Numbered from the stretch's first letter, positions 42,000 through 49,809 are shown. The stretch is 64,000 nucleotides of DNA from Mycobacterium sp. GA-2829 (GCF_001499965.1 NZ_LQIT01000009.1:1-64000), one strand, 5' to 3'. Translations and numbers: made by a program. Notes: generated by a model not told the origin, from the sequence alone.

Positions 42000-43409
42000 G
42001 TGAATCCCGAGGAGGCAATGCGGCCACTGCTGATGGCGTCGGAGATGATGATGTTCGGCGCCGGTCTGGTGGCGCTGATCGCGGGGTCGTTTCTGCGCCG
42101 GCAGCGGCAGTGGTGGGTCGGCGTCATGGCGGCCGCGGCGCAGGTCGGCGTTATCGGTGTGGCCGTGGTGCAGATGGTCGGCCCGGATCAAATGGCGTTT
42201 GAGGGCGCGTTTTCCGTCGACACCGCGACCGGGGTGGCGCGCATCGCCTGTGCGGCCGGGTTGTTGTTGATCTGGGCGGTGGCCGGTGCGGAGATGCGGG
42301 CCTCGCCGCGGGAAGCCGAAACCTATGCGCTGCTGATGTTTTCGTCCACCGGTGTCCTCGTTCTGGCCGGCGCAGACGACCTGCTGCTGCTGGTGGCCGG
42401 CTACTTTCTGGCCAGCATCCCGCTCTACGGGCTGGTCGGGTTGGCGCGCTCGGCCGCCGCGGCGGAGGCCGCCATGAAGGCCTATCTCATGGGCGCGTTG
42501 TTCGGGATCCTGCTGATGCTGGGCGTCACGATTCTCTACGGCCTCACCGGCGCGACGCGCTACCCGCAGCTGGCGATGACCCTGAGCGGCGCTCCGACGG
42601 TGGCAGTCGCCGCCGGAGTCGTCGGGGTGCTGGCGGGCCTGATGTTCGAGGCCGGCGGTGTCCCGGCACACTTTTGGGTACCCGACGCCGCGCAGGGCGC
42701 CAACGCCACGGCGGCGACGTTTCTGACCACCGTGCCCAAAATCGGGGCCCTGGTGGCGCTGTATCGCCTCACCACTGTGTTGCCCGACACCCTGGCGTGG
42801 CCGGTGTTGATCGCCGTATTTGCCGTCGCCAGCATGACGTTGGGGAACCTGGCCGCCTATTGGCAACAGGACCCGCGTCGGCTATTGGGGTGGTCCACGG
42901 TCAGCCAGGTCGGCTATCTTCTCGTGCCGATCACCGTCGCCGGCAGCAGCGAGTTGGCGCTGCCCTCGCTGCTGTTTTACCTGGGCGGCTACACCGTCAC
43001 CAACATCGCGGCGTTCGCAGTGACCGCGGCCCTGCCGGGGCGCCGCGATCTCGATTCTTACCGCGGCTTGGCCCGAACCCGCCCGTGGCTGGCTGGTGCG
43101 CTGGTCGTGGCGCTACTCGGTCTGGTGGGCACCCCGCCGACCGCGGTGTTCATCGGCAAGGTCACTACCGCCGCCACGGCCTGGGATGGCCGGTATGCGT
43201 GGTTGGCCGTCGTCGTATTCGTCAACACGCTCGTCAGCCTGTTCTACTACCTGCGCTGGATCGTCCCGGCCTTCAGGCGCCCCGACGAAACCGGGGATGC
43301 CGACGAACCGGCGGCACAGCATTGGCCCGCCCGCGCCGCGGTCCTGGCCGCAACGCTCAGCCTCGTTATGGGCGTCTTCGCCGGCCCGGTTTGGCAGCTG
43401 CTCGCCTGA
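42000..43409 (+). CDS. nuoN: NuoN-like antiporter-type subunit
   Basis: 469 residues, GTG at 42000. Motifs AHFWVPDAAQGANATAATFL, TTVPKIGALVALYRL (channel Lys) and DPRRLLGWSTVSQVGYLLVP identify it as NuoN. It is the proximal pump and last gene of the operon. A convergent MerR-family gene lies 230 bases on, with nothing recognisable between. The whole operon spans 35147-43409. Confidence 0.88.
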   Translation: MNPEEAMRPLLMASEMMMFGAGLVALIAGSFLRRQRQWWVGVMAAAAQVGVIGVAVVQMVGPDQMAFEGAFSVDTATGVARIACAAGLLLIWAVAGAEMRASPREAETYALLMFSSTGVLVLAGADDLLLLVAGYFLASIPLYGLVGLARSAAAAEAAMKAYLMGALFGILLMLGVTILYGLTGATRYPQLAMTLSGAPTVAVAAGVVGVLAGLMFEAGGVPAHFWVPDAAQGANATAATFLTTVPKIGALVALYRLTTVLPDTLAWPVLIAVFAVASMTLGNLAAYWQQDPRRLLGWSTVSQVGYLLVPITVAGSSELALPSLLFYLGGYTVTNIAAFAVTAALPGRRDLDSYRGLARTRPWLAGALVVALLGLVGTPPTAVFIGKVTTAATAWDGRYAWLAVVVFVNTLVSLFYYLRWIVPAFRRPDETGDADEPAAQHWPARAAVLAATLSLVMGVFAGPVWQLLA

Positions 43410-43638
43410 CACGCATCGTTGTCGGCGCAGTGGATCGCACACCCTCGGAAGTCATTGCAGCACAAGGACAATTGAAGCAGGTGCAGCGGCTTGGCCGTAG
43501 GTGCCGCATCCGCCCCCCAAACCTGGACGGGCTTCATGCCGATATGACTGGTCGGAAAATCATCGCAAATGTGACTGCGCTCCGCTGCCCCGCAAGCGAG
43601 GGTGTACGGAGTCCCTGCCGCGCACAGCGACGAAGTTT

Positions 43639-44058
43639 TCACTTTGTCTCGGTGGCGCCCTCGATGATCGCGCAGACAGTGACGGGTTGTTCGTCGGTGC
43701 AGTCGGCAGCTCGTTGCCGGGTTTGGGCAAGGGTTGCGCGCAGCGCCAACAGCTCCACCACGGTGGAATCTAGCTCGGCGATCTTCTTGTCGAGCAGCTC
43801 GCAAACGATGGCGCACGGTGGGATGCCTCCGTTGCGGATGGCGAGAACTTCGCGAATGTCGTCCAAGCGCAGACCAAGAGTGCGGGCACGGCGGATAAAG
43901 GTCAGCACCTCGACGTCGCGCTCGTCGTAGAGCCGGTAGCCGGCCGTCGTCCGCTCGGGGACCGGCAGCAGGCCTTTCGCCTCGTACACCCGCACGGCCT
44001 TGCGGGTCAGGCCCGCGTCCCGGGCAGCCTTCCCAATGGTCAGTTGCGAGGGCGCCAC
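43639..44058 (-). CDS. MerR-family metal-responsive activator
   Basis: 139 residues from GTG at 44058, placed there because GAGGAGG lies eight bases ahead and the helix-turn-helix begins at once (LTIGKAARDAGLTRKAVRVY). ERTTAGYRLYDERDVEVLTF completes the DNA-binding domain. The dimer helix ends in CELLDKKIAELD. Cys residues occur before it (IPPCAIVC) and in the tail (AADC and TVCAII), a pattern of Zn/Cd/Pb/Hg-type MerR sensors. It is divergent from the metallothionein-like gene, whose promoter has the long spacer MerR proteins act on. Confidence 0.82.
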   Translation of the reverse strand: MAPSQLTIGKAARDAGLTRKAVRVYEAKGLLPVPERTTAGYRLYDERDVEVLTFIRRARTLGLRLDDIREVLAIRNGGIPPCAIVCELLDKKIAELDSTVVELLALRATLAQTRQRAADCTDEQPVTVCAIIEGATETK

Positions 44059-44083
44059 GGCGAAACCTCCTCGCCCTTCATTA

Positions 44084-44115
44084 TTGACCTTGCCCCAGGG
44101 GCCGGGATCTAGCGT
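44084..44115 (+). promoter_or_regulatory. MerR-type promoter/operator of the metallothionein-like gene
   Basis: TTGACC (44084-44089) and TAGCGT (44110-44115) are separated by 20 bases, longer than the normal 17. The spacer contains the partial dyad CTTGCCCC-AGGGGCCGGG. Such overlong spacers with a central dyad are typical of MerR-activated promoters. Confidence 0.6.
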
Positions 44116-44158
44116 CGAGGAATACACCCCACAATCCGAACGAAAGAGGTGGGAAACC

Positions 44159-44308
44159 ATGCCATTCCGCGAGGGAGAGGTCTACCGCTGTCCGGACACG
44201 GACTGCGCGTGCGAGCTGACCGTGACCAAAGCCGCCCCACCCACCTGCACCGGCCAACAGGCTCCGACCTGTTGCTGCGGCAAGACCATGGTCAACAAGA
44301 CTGCCTGA
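44159..44308 (+). CDS. Metallothionein-like Cys-rich protein
   Basis: 49 residues, ATG at 44159 behind AAAGAGGTGGG. It has eight or more Cys in EGEVYRCPDTDCACELTV, PPTCTGQQAPTCCCGKTM. The YRC...C.CE and CCCGK elements match small actinobacterial metallothionein-type proteins. It should buffer Cu, Zn or Cd in the cytosol. Divergent control by the MerR gene at 43639 is likely. About 210 bases without features separate it from the convergent MPT63-like gene. Confidence 0.78.
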   Translation: MPFREGEVYRCPDTDCACELTVTKAAPPTCTGQQAPTCCCGKTMVNKTA

Positions 44309-44522
44309 ACGTTCCGGCTAGCCGACCCCTTGAGTAGGACATCTGACGTTAGCCGCCGGGGGACGGCCACAGCCCAATTCATCCGTTTGTCTTCGGGTGT
44401 GCACCTGGTGAGACCAAGATCGGCTGTCGCCGGCCAGCACTTGCCGCTGTCCGTTGGCGATTGGGCACACCAGCACACGTTCGCGAAGACGAGTTGCGTG
44501 GCTACCTAATGTTTTTGAGCCA

Positions 44523-45095
44523 CTACATATTTCGTGCGCAACAGGGACAGTCGTCCATCGGCATTTGCATCGGCATCGCCATCATCGGCATTTGCATCGG
44601 CATCATCATGTTGCCGTTGCAGCACCACATCATCGCCAGAGTCGAACCGCTAGTGGTGTAGATGACCGCCATCGGGTCGGCACCGGTCACATCGAAGTAG
44701 ACCTTGCCGGTCGAGGTCTGGCCTTGGTTGATGGTTGAGCCGGAAATGGTGTTCGGACTGGCCACTTGCCATAACACTTGATAGCGCTCACCGGAAGCCG
44801 ACACCGCGTACACGTTGGGAATGATCGGTGTCACAGTGCCCGTCAACGCCTCCACCGAGGCTGTGGCCTCCCACAGTCGACCGGCCAATGGATAGCCGGG
44901 CGCCGTGTCGGTACTCGCGCGCAGGTCACTGACCGACCACTGGTGGACCACCGCACCACCGGCATCTGTCAGCTTTTGCGGCGATCCGAACCGATGAGGG
45001 CAGCTTTCAGGGGCCGCGGTCGCCGTCGGCATACCGACGCTTAACGCCACCAGCATCGCCGCCCCGGCGACAAAGATCCTTGCCAATCTGCGCAC
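44523..45095 (-). CDS. Secreted MPT63-family (DUF1942) protein with Met/Cys-rich tail
   Basis: 190 residues, GTG at 45095 with AAAGGACGAC. A signal peptide (cleaved after ATAA) precedes an immunoglobulin-like MPT63 domain: VVHQWSVSDLRAST, GYPLAGRLWEATASVEALTG, NTISGSTINQGQTSTGKVYF. MPT63 ends soon after FDVTG. Here about 35 residues are added: MMWCCNGNMMMPMQMPMMAM, more Met, then DDCPCCARNM, with twelve or more Met and five Cys. Such a tail is a strong candidate Cu(I) site outside the cell. The dyad at 45154-45172 lies upstream. Confidence 0.85.
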   Translation of the reverse strand: MRRLARIFVAGAAMLVALSVGMPTATAAPESCPHRFGSPQKLTDAGGAVVHQWSVSDLRASTDTAPGYPLAGRLWEATASVEALTGTVTPIIPNVYAVSASGERYQVLWQVASPNTISGSTINQGQTSTGKVYFDVTGADPMAVIYTTSGSTLAMMWCCNGNMMMPMQMPMMAMPMQMPMDDCPCCARNM

Positions 45096-45153
45096 GAATG
45101 TCGTCCTTTCAGCATGTGGAACCGCGGTCAGTCCGCGCCGCCCGCCATCCTAT

Positions 45154-45172
45154 CTACGTACCCACACCGTAG
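45154..45172. promoter_or_regulatory. 19-bp envelope-regulon dyad, upstream of the MPT63-like gene
   Basis: CTACGT-ACCCACA-CCGTAG at 45154-45172, 59 bases ahead of the GTG at 45095 (minus strand). Confidence 0.55.
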
Positions 45173-45295
45173 AACAACAGGCCCGGAGATGACCGGCGCT
45201 CGCGGAGCGAGCCTGGGCATGGCGTCGCCACCCCGATCTCGGCGGGCGTCCGTTCCTGGGTGTGGCGAAGACCCGGATGACCGCCACTGGCGGAA

Positions 45296-45341
45296 TACCC
45301 ACCGGGGGTATACTGTTGGGAGCGCATACCCCACCCGGGTA
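45296..45341. promoter_or_regulatory. Two CsoR-type (N5) operators ahead of the copZ-YHS-csoR operon
   Basis: TACCCACCGGGGGTA at 45296-45310 and TACCCCACCCGGGTA at 45327-45341, starting 31 bp apart. Both have a five-base spacer. They lie about 120 bases before copZ and should bind the CsoR encoded by the third gene of this run. Confidence 0.75.
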
Positions 45342-45458
45342 TGAAGGGAGTGGTCGTCATGTGCGCAAACAGGTGACCGTCGGTTGGCGCCTTCGCGATG
45401 CGGCGAAAGGCGCTGCCCACACAGTCATTACCCACAGCTAGCGAGGAAGGAATCCATC

Positions 45459-45668
45459 ATGGCCACCAGCGAATTCCAGGTCACCGGCATGACCTGCGGG
45501 CACTGCGAGATGTCGGTGCGCGAGGAAGTCGGTGGGATCGACGGTGTCGAGCAGGTCGACGTCAGCGCGGCGACCGGCAAGCTGGTCGTCACCAGCACTG
45601 AGCCGATCGACGATGCGGCTGTACTCGCCGCTGTCGACGAAGCCGGCTATACCGCGGTGCGAGTCTGA
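45459..45668 (+). CDS. copZ: CopZ-like copper chaperone (HMA domain)
   Basis: 69 residues, ATG at 45459 behind GAGGAAGG; the frame open upstream is not coding. A single ferredoxin-like HMA domain with FQVTGMTCGHCEMSVREEV (Cys13, Cys16) and the closing AVDEAGYTAVRV. It binds Cu(I) in the cytosol and passes it to partners such as CsoR or a pump. It is first in a same-strand run with a YHS protein and csoR. A hairpin at 45697-45727 lies just downstream and may reduce read-through. Confidence 0.9.
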   Translation: MATSEFQVTGMTCGHCEMSVREEVGGIDGVEQVDVSAATGKLVVTSTEPIDDAAVLAAVDEAGYTAVRV

Positions 45669-45696
45669 TGACTTTCGCCGCTCACGAGCCTTGAAC

Positions 45697-45727
45697 AGCC
45701 AAACCGCCATTTTGGCGGCGATTGGCT
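45697..45727 (+). terminator. Stem-loop between copZ and the YHS gene
   Basis: CCGCCA (45704-45709) pairs with TGGCGG (45713-45718) around a TTT loop, extended by AGCCAA (45697-45702) with TTGGCT (45722-45727). No U-tract follows, so it may be a partial terminator or an mRNA-stability element that sets the copZ to downstream ratio. Confidence 0.5.
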
Positions 45728-45765
45728 GACGTCTGATCCCGAACCCGAAAGGAAACCCCCAACCC

Positions 45766-46005
45766 ATGACAGATCACCGCGCTGCCACCGGCACCAGCCA
45801 CCACCACCACGACCATGACCACGACCCGGTGGACCCAGGCGTCGACGCGGCCGAGTGCCCGGTTATGCCCGGGCGGTTCGTGGCCAAGGCCAAAGCTGAA
45901 GCCAAGGGCTGGGTCCGCCAGTACGCCGGGCGCACCTACTGGCTGTGCTGCGCTGGATGCGTCCCCAAGTTCGACGCCGACCCGGCCAAATACGCTGTTG
46001 CCTAA
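45766..46005 (+). CDS. YHS/TRASH-like metal-binding protein with His-rich N-terminus
   Basis: 79 residues, ATG at 45766 behind GAAAGGAAA. Residues 12-20 are SHHHHDHDHD. The YHS core follows: AAECPVMPGRFVAKAKAEAK, YAGRTYWLCCAGCVPKFDAD and PAKY. The Cys set (C31 and the CCAGC knuckle) is suited to a soft metal. The domain is often fused to copper pumps or found next to CopZ; here it stands alone between copZ and csoR. Likely a cytosolic copper buffer or delivery protein. Confidence 0.82.
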   Translation: MTDHRAATGTSHHHHDHDHDPVDPGVDAAECPVMPGRFVAKAKAEAKGWVRQYAGRTYWLCCAGCVPKFDADPAKYAVA

Positions 46006-46178
46006 CCCTTCATCGGCGATGGGTGGTGTGGCGCGGCGCGGATGCGGCGGCGAGCATCACCCGTCGCCGCATTTCGCGCGACAATATCTGAACTACATCA
46101 GAACAGGAATCCGCTGGGATACGCGTAGGCCTGCGGTCCCGGGTGTCAAATCCCGGGTGCACCATCTGGGAGGAACAA

Positions 46179-46505
46179 ATGCCCACATCAGCAACGAAAG
46201 CCACACCCGCGGCGACGCCGCCGCTACATGGCTACATGACGGACAAAGACCGCTACCTGGACCGTCTCAAGCGCATCGAAGGACAGGTGCGCGGAGTGCA
46301 CCGGATGGTCGCAGACGAGCAGTACTGCATCGACATCCTCACCCAAGTCAGCGCGCTGACCCGGGCGTTGCAAGCGGTGGCGCTCGGTCTACTCGACGAT
46401 CACCTCAAGCACTGCGTGCTCGACGCCGCGCACGCCGGCGGCGATGACGCCGACGCCAAGATCAAAGAGGCCACCGACGCCATCAATCGGCTGGTGCGCT
46501 CGTGA
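46179..46505 (+). CDS. csoR: Copper-sensing repressor CsoR
   Basis: 108 residues from ATG at 46179, five bases after GGGAGGA. The DUF156 helices read DRYLDRLKRIEGQVRGVHRM and then ILTQVSALTRALQAVALG. The complete Cu(I) triad is present: Cys50, His75 and Cys79 (DDHLKHC), with the 25 and 4 spacing of M. tuberculosis CsoR. Compared with the CstR-like protein at 7449, the His is retained, so this is the copper sensor. It ends the copZ-YHS-csoR run and converges with the Csp gene. Targets are probably the four N5 operators in the window. Confidence 0.92.
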   Translation: MPTSATKATPAATPPLHGYMTDKDRYLDRLKRIEGQVRGVHRMVADEQYCIDILTQVSALTRALQAVALGLLDDHLKHCVLDAAHAGGDDADAKIKEATDAINRLVRS

Positions 46506-46519
46506 GTGGCCGGACGCGG

Positions 46520-46927
46520 TCAGCCCAGTGATGTCAGCAGCTGTCGGCAGGCTTGCTCACAACGCCGGCAGGACTGCGCGCAAATGCGGCAGTGCTCATG
46601 GTGACCGGCGTGGCGGTCACACTCGTCCCCGCAGGAGCGACATGCCGTGGCACACGCCTCCAGAACCACGCGGGTCAGATTGGCGTCATAACCGGTATGG
46701 CGCGACAGCACCTGCCCGGTCGCCGCGCACACATCGGCACAGTCGAGGTTGGTGCGCACACAGGTGGTGAGCTGCTGCACCGAGTCTTCACTCAGGCAGG
46801 CGTCAGCGCACGCCGTACACGCTTGCGCGCACTCCACACACGCCTCGATACAGGACGTCAACGCGGCGCGGTCGATACCACCGAGGTCTTGCGGATATGT
46901 TTCCAGCATCTTGCTCGCCGTACTCAT
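46520..46927 (-). CDS. csp: Cytosolic copper-storage protein, Csp (DUF326) family
   Basis: 135 residues from ATG at 46927 behind GGAGG; an ATG four codons upstream is less likely. It is a four-helix bundle with 18 Cys pointing inward in CxxxC patterns: CIEACVECAQACTACADAC, CVRTNLDCADVC, EACATACRSCGDEC and CRICAQSCRRCEQAC. Several His cap the bundle (DRHAGHHEH). No signal peptide, so it is the cytosolic Csp3 type that can hold many Cu(I) ions. The 370 bases upstream to 47300 contain no recognisable gene. Confidence 0.9.
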   Translation of the reverse strand: MSTASKMLETYPQDLGGIDRAALTSCIEACVECAQACTACADACLSEDSVQQLTTCVRTNLDCADVCAATGQVLSRHTGYDANLTRVVLEACATACRSCGDECDRHAGHHEHCRICAQSCRRCEQACRQLLTSLG

Positions 46928-47299
46928 ACCGTCCTCCATTTCCCTGACACGTATCGCATGGGCTGACCGTGACGTGGCCCACGGTCCACAGCCGAATACC
47001 CATCCCCCTGCGGTCTAACCCTGTTGCGTGACGAGCGGCCGGCCCGCGCGGCGCTTCCCACCTGCAGCGGCGATTTCGCCGAATGCTGTTGATATGAATC
47101 AGCTTTCGCATCGCCGACATCTCGCCTACCCAGCTTGTTGACCGCGTTGGACGCCGTCGATAATTCCGACCGCTGTCGCGTCACCGAGGAGTCGCGTCGA
47201 GTGTGAAGACGACTCGATTAGCATCTGTGTAGCAGAACAGTAGATCTGGATGCAGGCGTCAACGCCGCCGTTCGAACCGGTGGAGCCGAATGGGAGAAC

Positions 47300-47461
47300 A
47301 TGGGGAAGCTCCAAGCCATCGACCGCCAACTCGAACTGCTCAGCGCGATCAGCGCGTCCATTCGCAGGCTAGGCGGACGCCCTGACACCTCGTTGATCGA
47401 TGCGCTTCTCGATGAACGGTGGGAATGCCAACGGCGAGTGCGCGACGTTCCGCAACGATGA
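47300..47461 (+). CDS. 53-residue protein of unknown function
   Basis: ATG at 47300 after GGGAGAAC. The product is helical and charged: LQAIDRQLELLSAISASIRR, LGGRPDTSLIDALLDERWEC, then a short Arg-rich tail. No domain is recognised. A mutated copy of the same sequence lies at 17512-17642, which supports this one being a real protein. Another short frame after it (to 47574) has no clear start. The 228 bases to 47690 otherwise hold nothing. Confidence 0.5.
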   Translation: MGKLQAIDRQLELLSAISASIRRLGGRPDTSLIDALLDERWECQRRVRDVPQR

Positions 47462-47689
47462 CGACGCCGGGCTATGCGATGTCGCTGTGAGCGCCAGAGA
47501 CTCGCCATTCTCGCGGCGCTACGGGAAAAGTGCCGACCGGAGGATGGCTGGCAGCTCAACGTGAAGGATGGTTAGTGTGTTCGGCGCCCATGGACGAGCG
47601 CACCCGACAGCGCACTGCGTCGCGGCCAGTACTGTCCGGCGCAAATCGTCCCGCCGGGGTTGATAGGATTGACTTAGCCCCGTTGACCG

Positions 47690-48163
47690 TCAGCGCCAAA
47701 CCAGCGTACGGCCGCTTTGCTGCCAGGCCTGCATTCCGCCGGCTAACTCCACCACGTCTTGATATCCCAGGTCGGTCAAAGTTCTGGCGGCGATCAGGCT
47801 CATCCGTCCAGTACGGCAGTAAACCGCCAGTGGAGTGCTGCGAACGGTCGGCAACCGGTTGATCTGGGCCTCGATTTGGTCGAACGGAATGGTGAGATCC
47901 GTGCCGGCGATATCGCCTTCGTAGGGCACGTGCACATTGATCGTGACCCGCTCGGGTGCGGCGATCACCTCGGCGAACTGCTGAGGTCCTACCGAACGCG
48001 CCTCAAGGGCCGCAGACTCGGTCTGTGCTGCGGGCGGCGGCACCACCGGGGGCGAACTCAGCGGGTCGGCCGGAGAACTGCATCCAACCAGTGTCAGCAT
48101 CGCAACCACGGCCGTGGCCACGTGGGCACGTGGGTTCAAGAGCAACGACATCACCTCAATCAT
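47690..48163 (-). CDS. Rhodanese-domain lipoprotein
   Basis: 157 residues from ATG at 48163; an ATG at 48151 (MSLLL) gives a more usual signal peptide. The lipobox is MLTLVGCSS. After a Pro-rich linker the rhodanese domain spans about 58-157 with active loop YCRTGRMSLIAA (Cys about 116) and ELAGGMQAWQQSGR. An outer-face sulfurtransferase of this kind may handle persulfide or cyanide, or bind copper through its Cys. It is 80 bases downstream of the Lgt-like gene and probably in its operon. Confidence 0.8.
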   Translation of the reverse strand: MIEVMSLLLNPRAHVATAVVAMLTLVGCSSPADPLSSPPVVPPPAAQTESAALEARSVGPQQFAEVIAAPERVTINVHVPYEGDIAGTDLTIPFDQIEAQINRLPTVRSTPLAVYCRTGRMSLIAARTLTDLGYQDVVELAGGMQAWQQSGRTLVWR

Positions 48164-48243
48164 GGCGCTGGGTTTCGAACGTGACAACACGCGCCGGGTT
48201 GGCCCAGTTGGTTCTGGACGGAACCTGTCGGGGCGAGCGGTTG

Positions 48244-49566
48244 TCATGCACCCCACCCGACGGCCGCGGCGACGGCGAGGTCGCCGACAAGCAGCACGAC
48301 GCAGATGGCCAGCGTGATATGCCGGCCGCGGCGGGTGTGCGGATCGGCGCGCAGGGGAAACAGCAGCTGTCGAAAACCGGTATAGGCGGCTATTGCGGCG
48401 ACGAATATGGACCCTGCAACGGGTAACCCGCCAAGGAGAACGCCTGCCAAACTCGTCAGTCCGATCACCAGCGCGGCGGCAGCTTCCCAGAGCTGCACCG
48501 GTATCCGCCGTACCGCGATCGTTCGATCCGACGACCACAGCCCCCACCGCGACACGGTCGGTCGGCCCGCACAACAACCGGTGAAGAAGCAGCCCGGCCG
48601 ACCCAGGGCCATCCCCAGGAACAGGCCCGGTGTAGTGGCGTCCAGCAATTGTCCGGCACCGATGCCGATCAGGGCCCCGCCGATCGCCAGCGTGGTCAAC
48701 GCAGCCAGCAGAAAGCCCTGGATACATGCCCCTCCGCTGAGGAACCGCCGTATCGGCTTGCGCGACGCGACCAAATACCATGCCTTGGCGCCGGCAAATC
48801 CGACCACACAGCTGACGACCGAGACCATCACAACCGCGGCCACGTCGGCATCGGTGCGGGCCAGAAGTAGCGCCTGCACCATTAAGGCCAGTGCTGCACC
48901 AGCCAACACCAGCACCGGCCACGACCACACTGTCACTGCAGGGCCGTAGGCCAGCTGTGCGGGCCGAGTCGGCATGACGACGCGCCGTAGGCGCGTTCCA
49001 CTCCGACTCACGTCGGTACGCTCGGTGCCGACTTCCCAGTCACCGCCCGGTACGTTCGACACACTGACGGTATAGGCGAATCGTCCGCTACCGGCCGGCA
49101 GCGACGGCACGGTGGCCAGCCGCTCCAATCGTGGAGCCGACGCGGCCGCACCGTCTCGGCGCCAGCCGGTAATCCGGATGGGAATCGGCCGACCCTCCGC
49201 CTGTCCCCAATGAGTCACCGCGAGCACTTGCGGCAGCTGCTCGAAGATCTGCGAGCAGCCAAATGTCACAACACCGCGGCGCTGCGCCCCCGTACGGGGG
49301 GGATCGACGGATGTCGGTGATGAGGCACCCACCGCGCGGGAAGGCGACAAATGGGCCCCCACGGGTGGGTTCGATGTGCCCATCGCCGTAGCCGGGCGGA
49401 CGGCGCGCAGGCCGCCGTCGGCTACACCGGAAGCACCACCGTGGGTATGTGAGGATTGCGCGGCCCCAGCAGACCGTTGGGAGCGGGATCGTCGCGCGGC
49501 GCTGCGTTGTCTGCTCGTCGGTGGTGTGCGTCTCTTACCTCGTGCCTTATTGCGCTTCTTCGCCAA
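48244..49566 (-). CDS. Lgt-like membrane protein with GxxGCFxxGCC motif
   Basis: 440 residues, start TTG at 49566 (weak ribosome site; internal starts possible). The first 210 residues are Arg-rich then beta-rich and not membrane-spanning (FGCSQIFEQLPQVLAV). Six or seven helices follow with GLFLGMALGRPGCFFTGCCA, GRPTVSRWGLWSSDR and IPVQLWEAAAAL. This is the Lgt fold, but the canonical GRxxNxxN segment is GRPGCFFTGCC, as in a distinct Cys-containing Lgt-like subfamily. Whether it transfers diacylglycerol is doubtful. Two regulon dyads lie just upstream. Confidence 0.7.
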   Translation of the reverse strand: MAKKRNKARGKRRTPPTSRQRSAARRSRSQRSAGAAQSSHTHGGASGVADGGLRAVRPATAMGTSNPPVGAHLSPSRAVGASSPTSVDPPRTGAQRRGVVTFGCSQIFEQLPQVLAVTHWGQAEGRPIPIRITGWRRDGAAASAPRLERLATVPSLPAGSGRFAYTVSVSNVPGGDWEVGTERTDVSRSGTRLRRVVMPTRPAQLAYGPAVTVWSWPVLVLAGAALALMVQALLLARTDADVAAVVMVSVVSCVVGFAGAKAWYLVASRKPIRRFLSGGACIQGFLLAALTTLAIGGALIGIGAGQLLDATTPGLFLGMALGRPGCFFTGCCAGRPTVSRWGLWSSDRTIAVRRIPVQLWEAAAALVIGLTSLAGVLLGGLPVAGSIFVAAIAAYTGFRQLLFPLRADPHTRRGRHITLAICVVLLVGDLAVAAAVGWGA

Positions 49567-49620
49567 ATTGGTGTGCCAATCGCTGCGGAGTCTGCTGGGA
49601 CAGTACGCCGATGCCCCCTA

Positions 49621-49639
49621 CTACTAAGCGAGATAGTAT
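49621..49639. promoter_or_regulatory. 19-bp envelope-regulon dyad (first of a tandem pair)
   Basis: CTACTA-AGCGAGA-TAGTAT at 49621-49639, 55 bases ahead of the Lgt-like gene. Confidence 0.65.
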
Positions 49640-49644
49640 CACCG

Positions 49645-49663
49645 CTACTAAGTGCGATAGTAG
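49645..49663. promoter_or_regulatory. 19-bp envelope-regulon dyad (second of a tandem pair)
   Basis: CTACTA-AGTGCGA-TAGTAG at 49645-49663, starting 24 bp after the first copy. A perfect 6-bp inverted repeat apart from the outermost spacer. Confidence 0.68.
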
Positions 49664-49769
49664 GTCGATGGCGTGCCGACAACGCCGTCGCTACCGCGAT
49701 GAACCCGAATCGCATTCTCGGTCCACACAGAAGTGGGCTGCCGGCTGTACGTGGCCCGCGGTCAAGCGA

Positions 49770-49784
49770 TACCCTTAGGGGGTA
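49770..49784. promoter_or_regulatory. CsoR-type (N5) operator
   Basis: TACCCTTAGGGGGTA at 49770-49784, 25 bases ahead of the small gene at 49810. Five-base spacer, as at the other copper genes. Confidence 0.68.
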
Positions 49785-49809
49785 TTCCGCGATGCGGAGA
49801 GGAGACGGG

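Noticed and set aside
35147..43409. An ordinary complete nuo operon or an Mrp antiporter
   Set aside because: Genes for B-G and I are missing, so it is not a normal complex I. NuoA/H/J homologues are present, so it is not an Mrp operon.
35147..43409. Formate hydrogenlyase or Hyf-type hydrogenase membrane module
   Set aside because: No hydrogenase large or small subunit or Fe-S protein is encoded nearby, and a NuoA homologue with separate J and K genes fits the Nuo type.
47218..47245. Regulon dyad near 47.2 kb
   Set aside because: Only the right half-site (CAGTAG) is present; no TAC half at the required distance.
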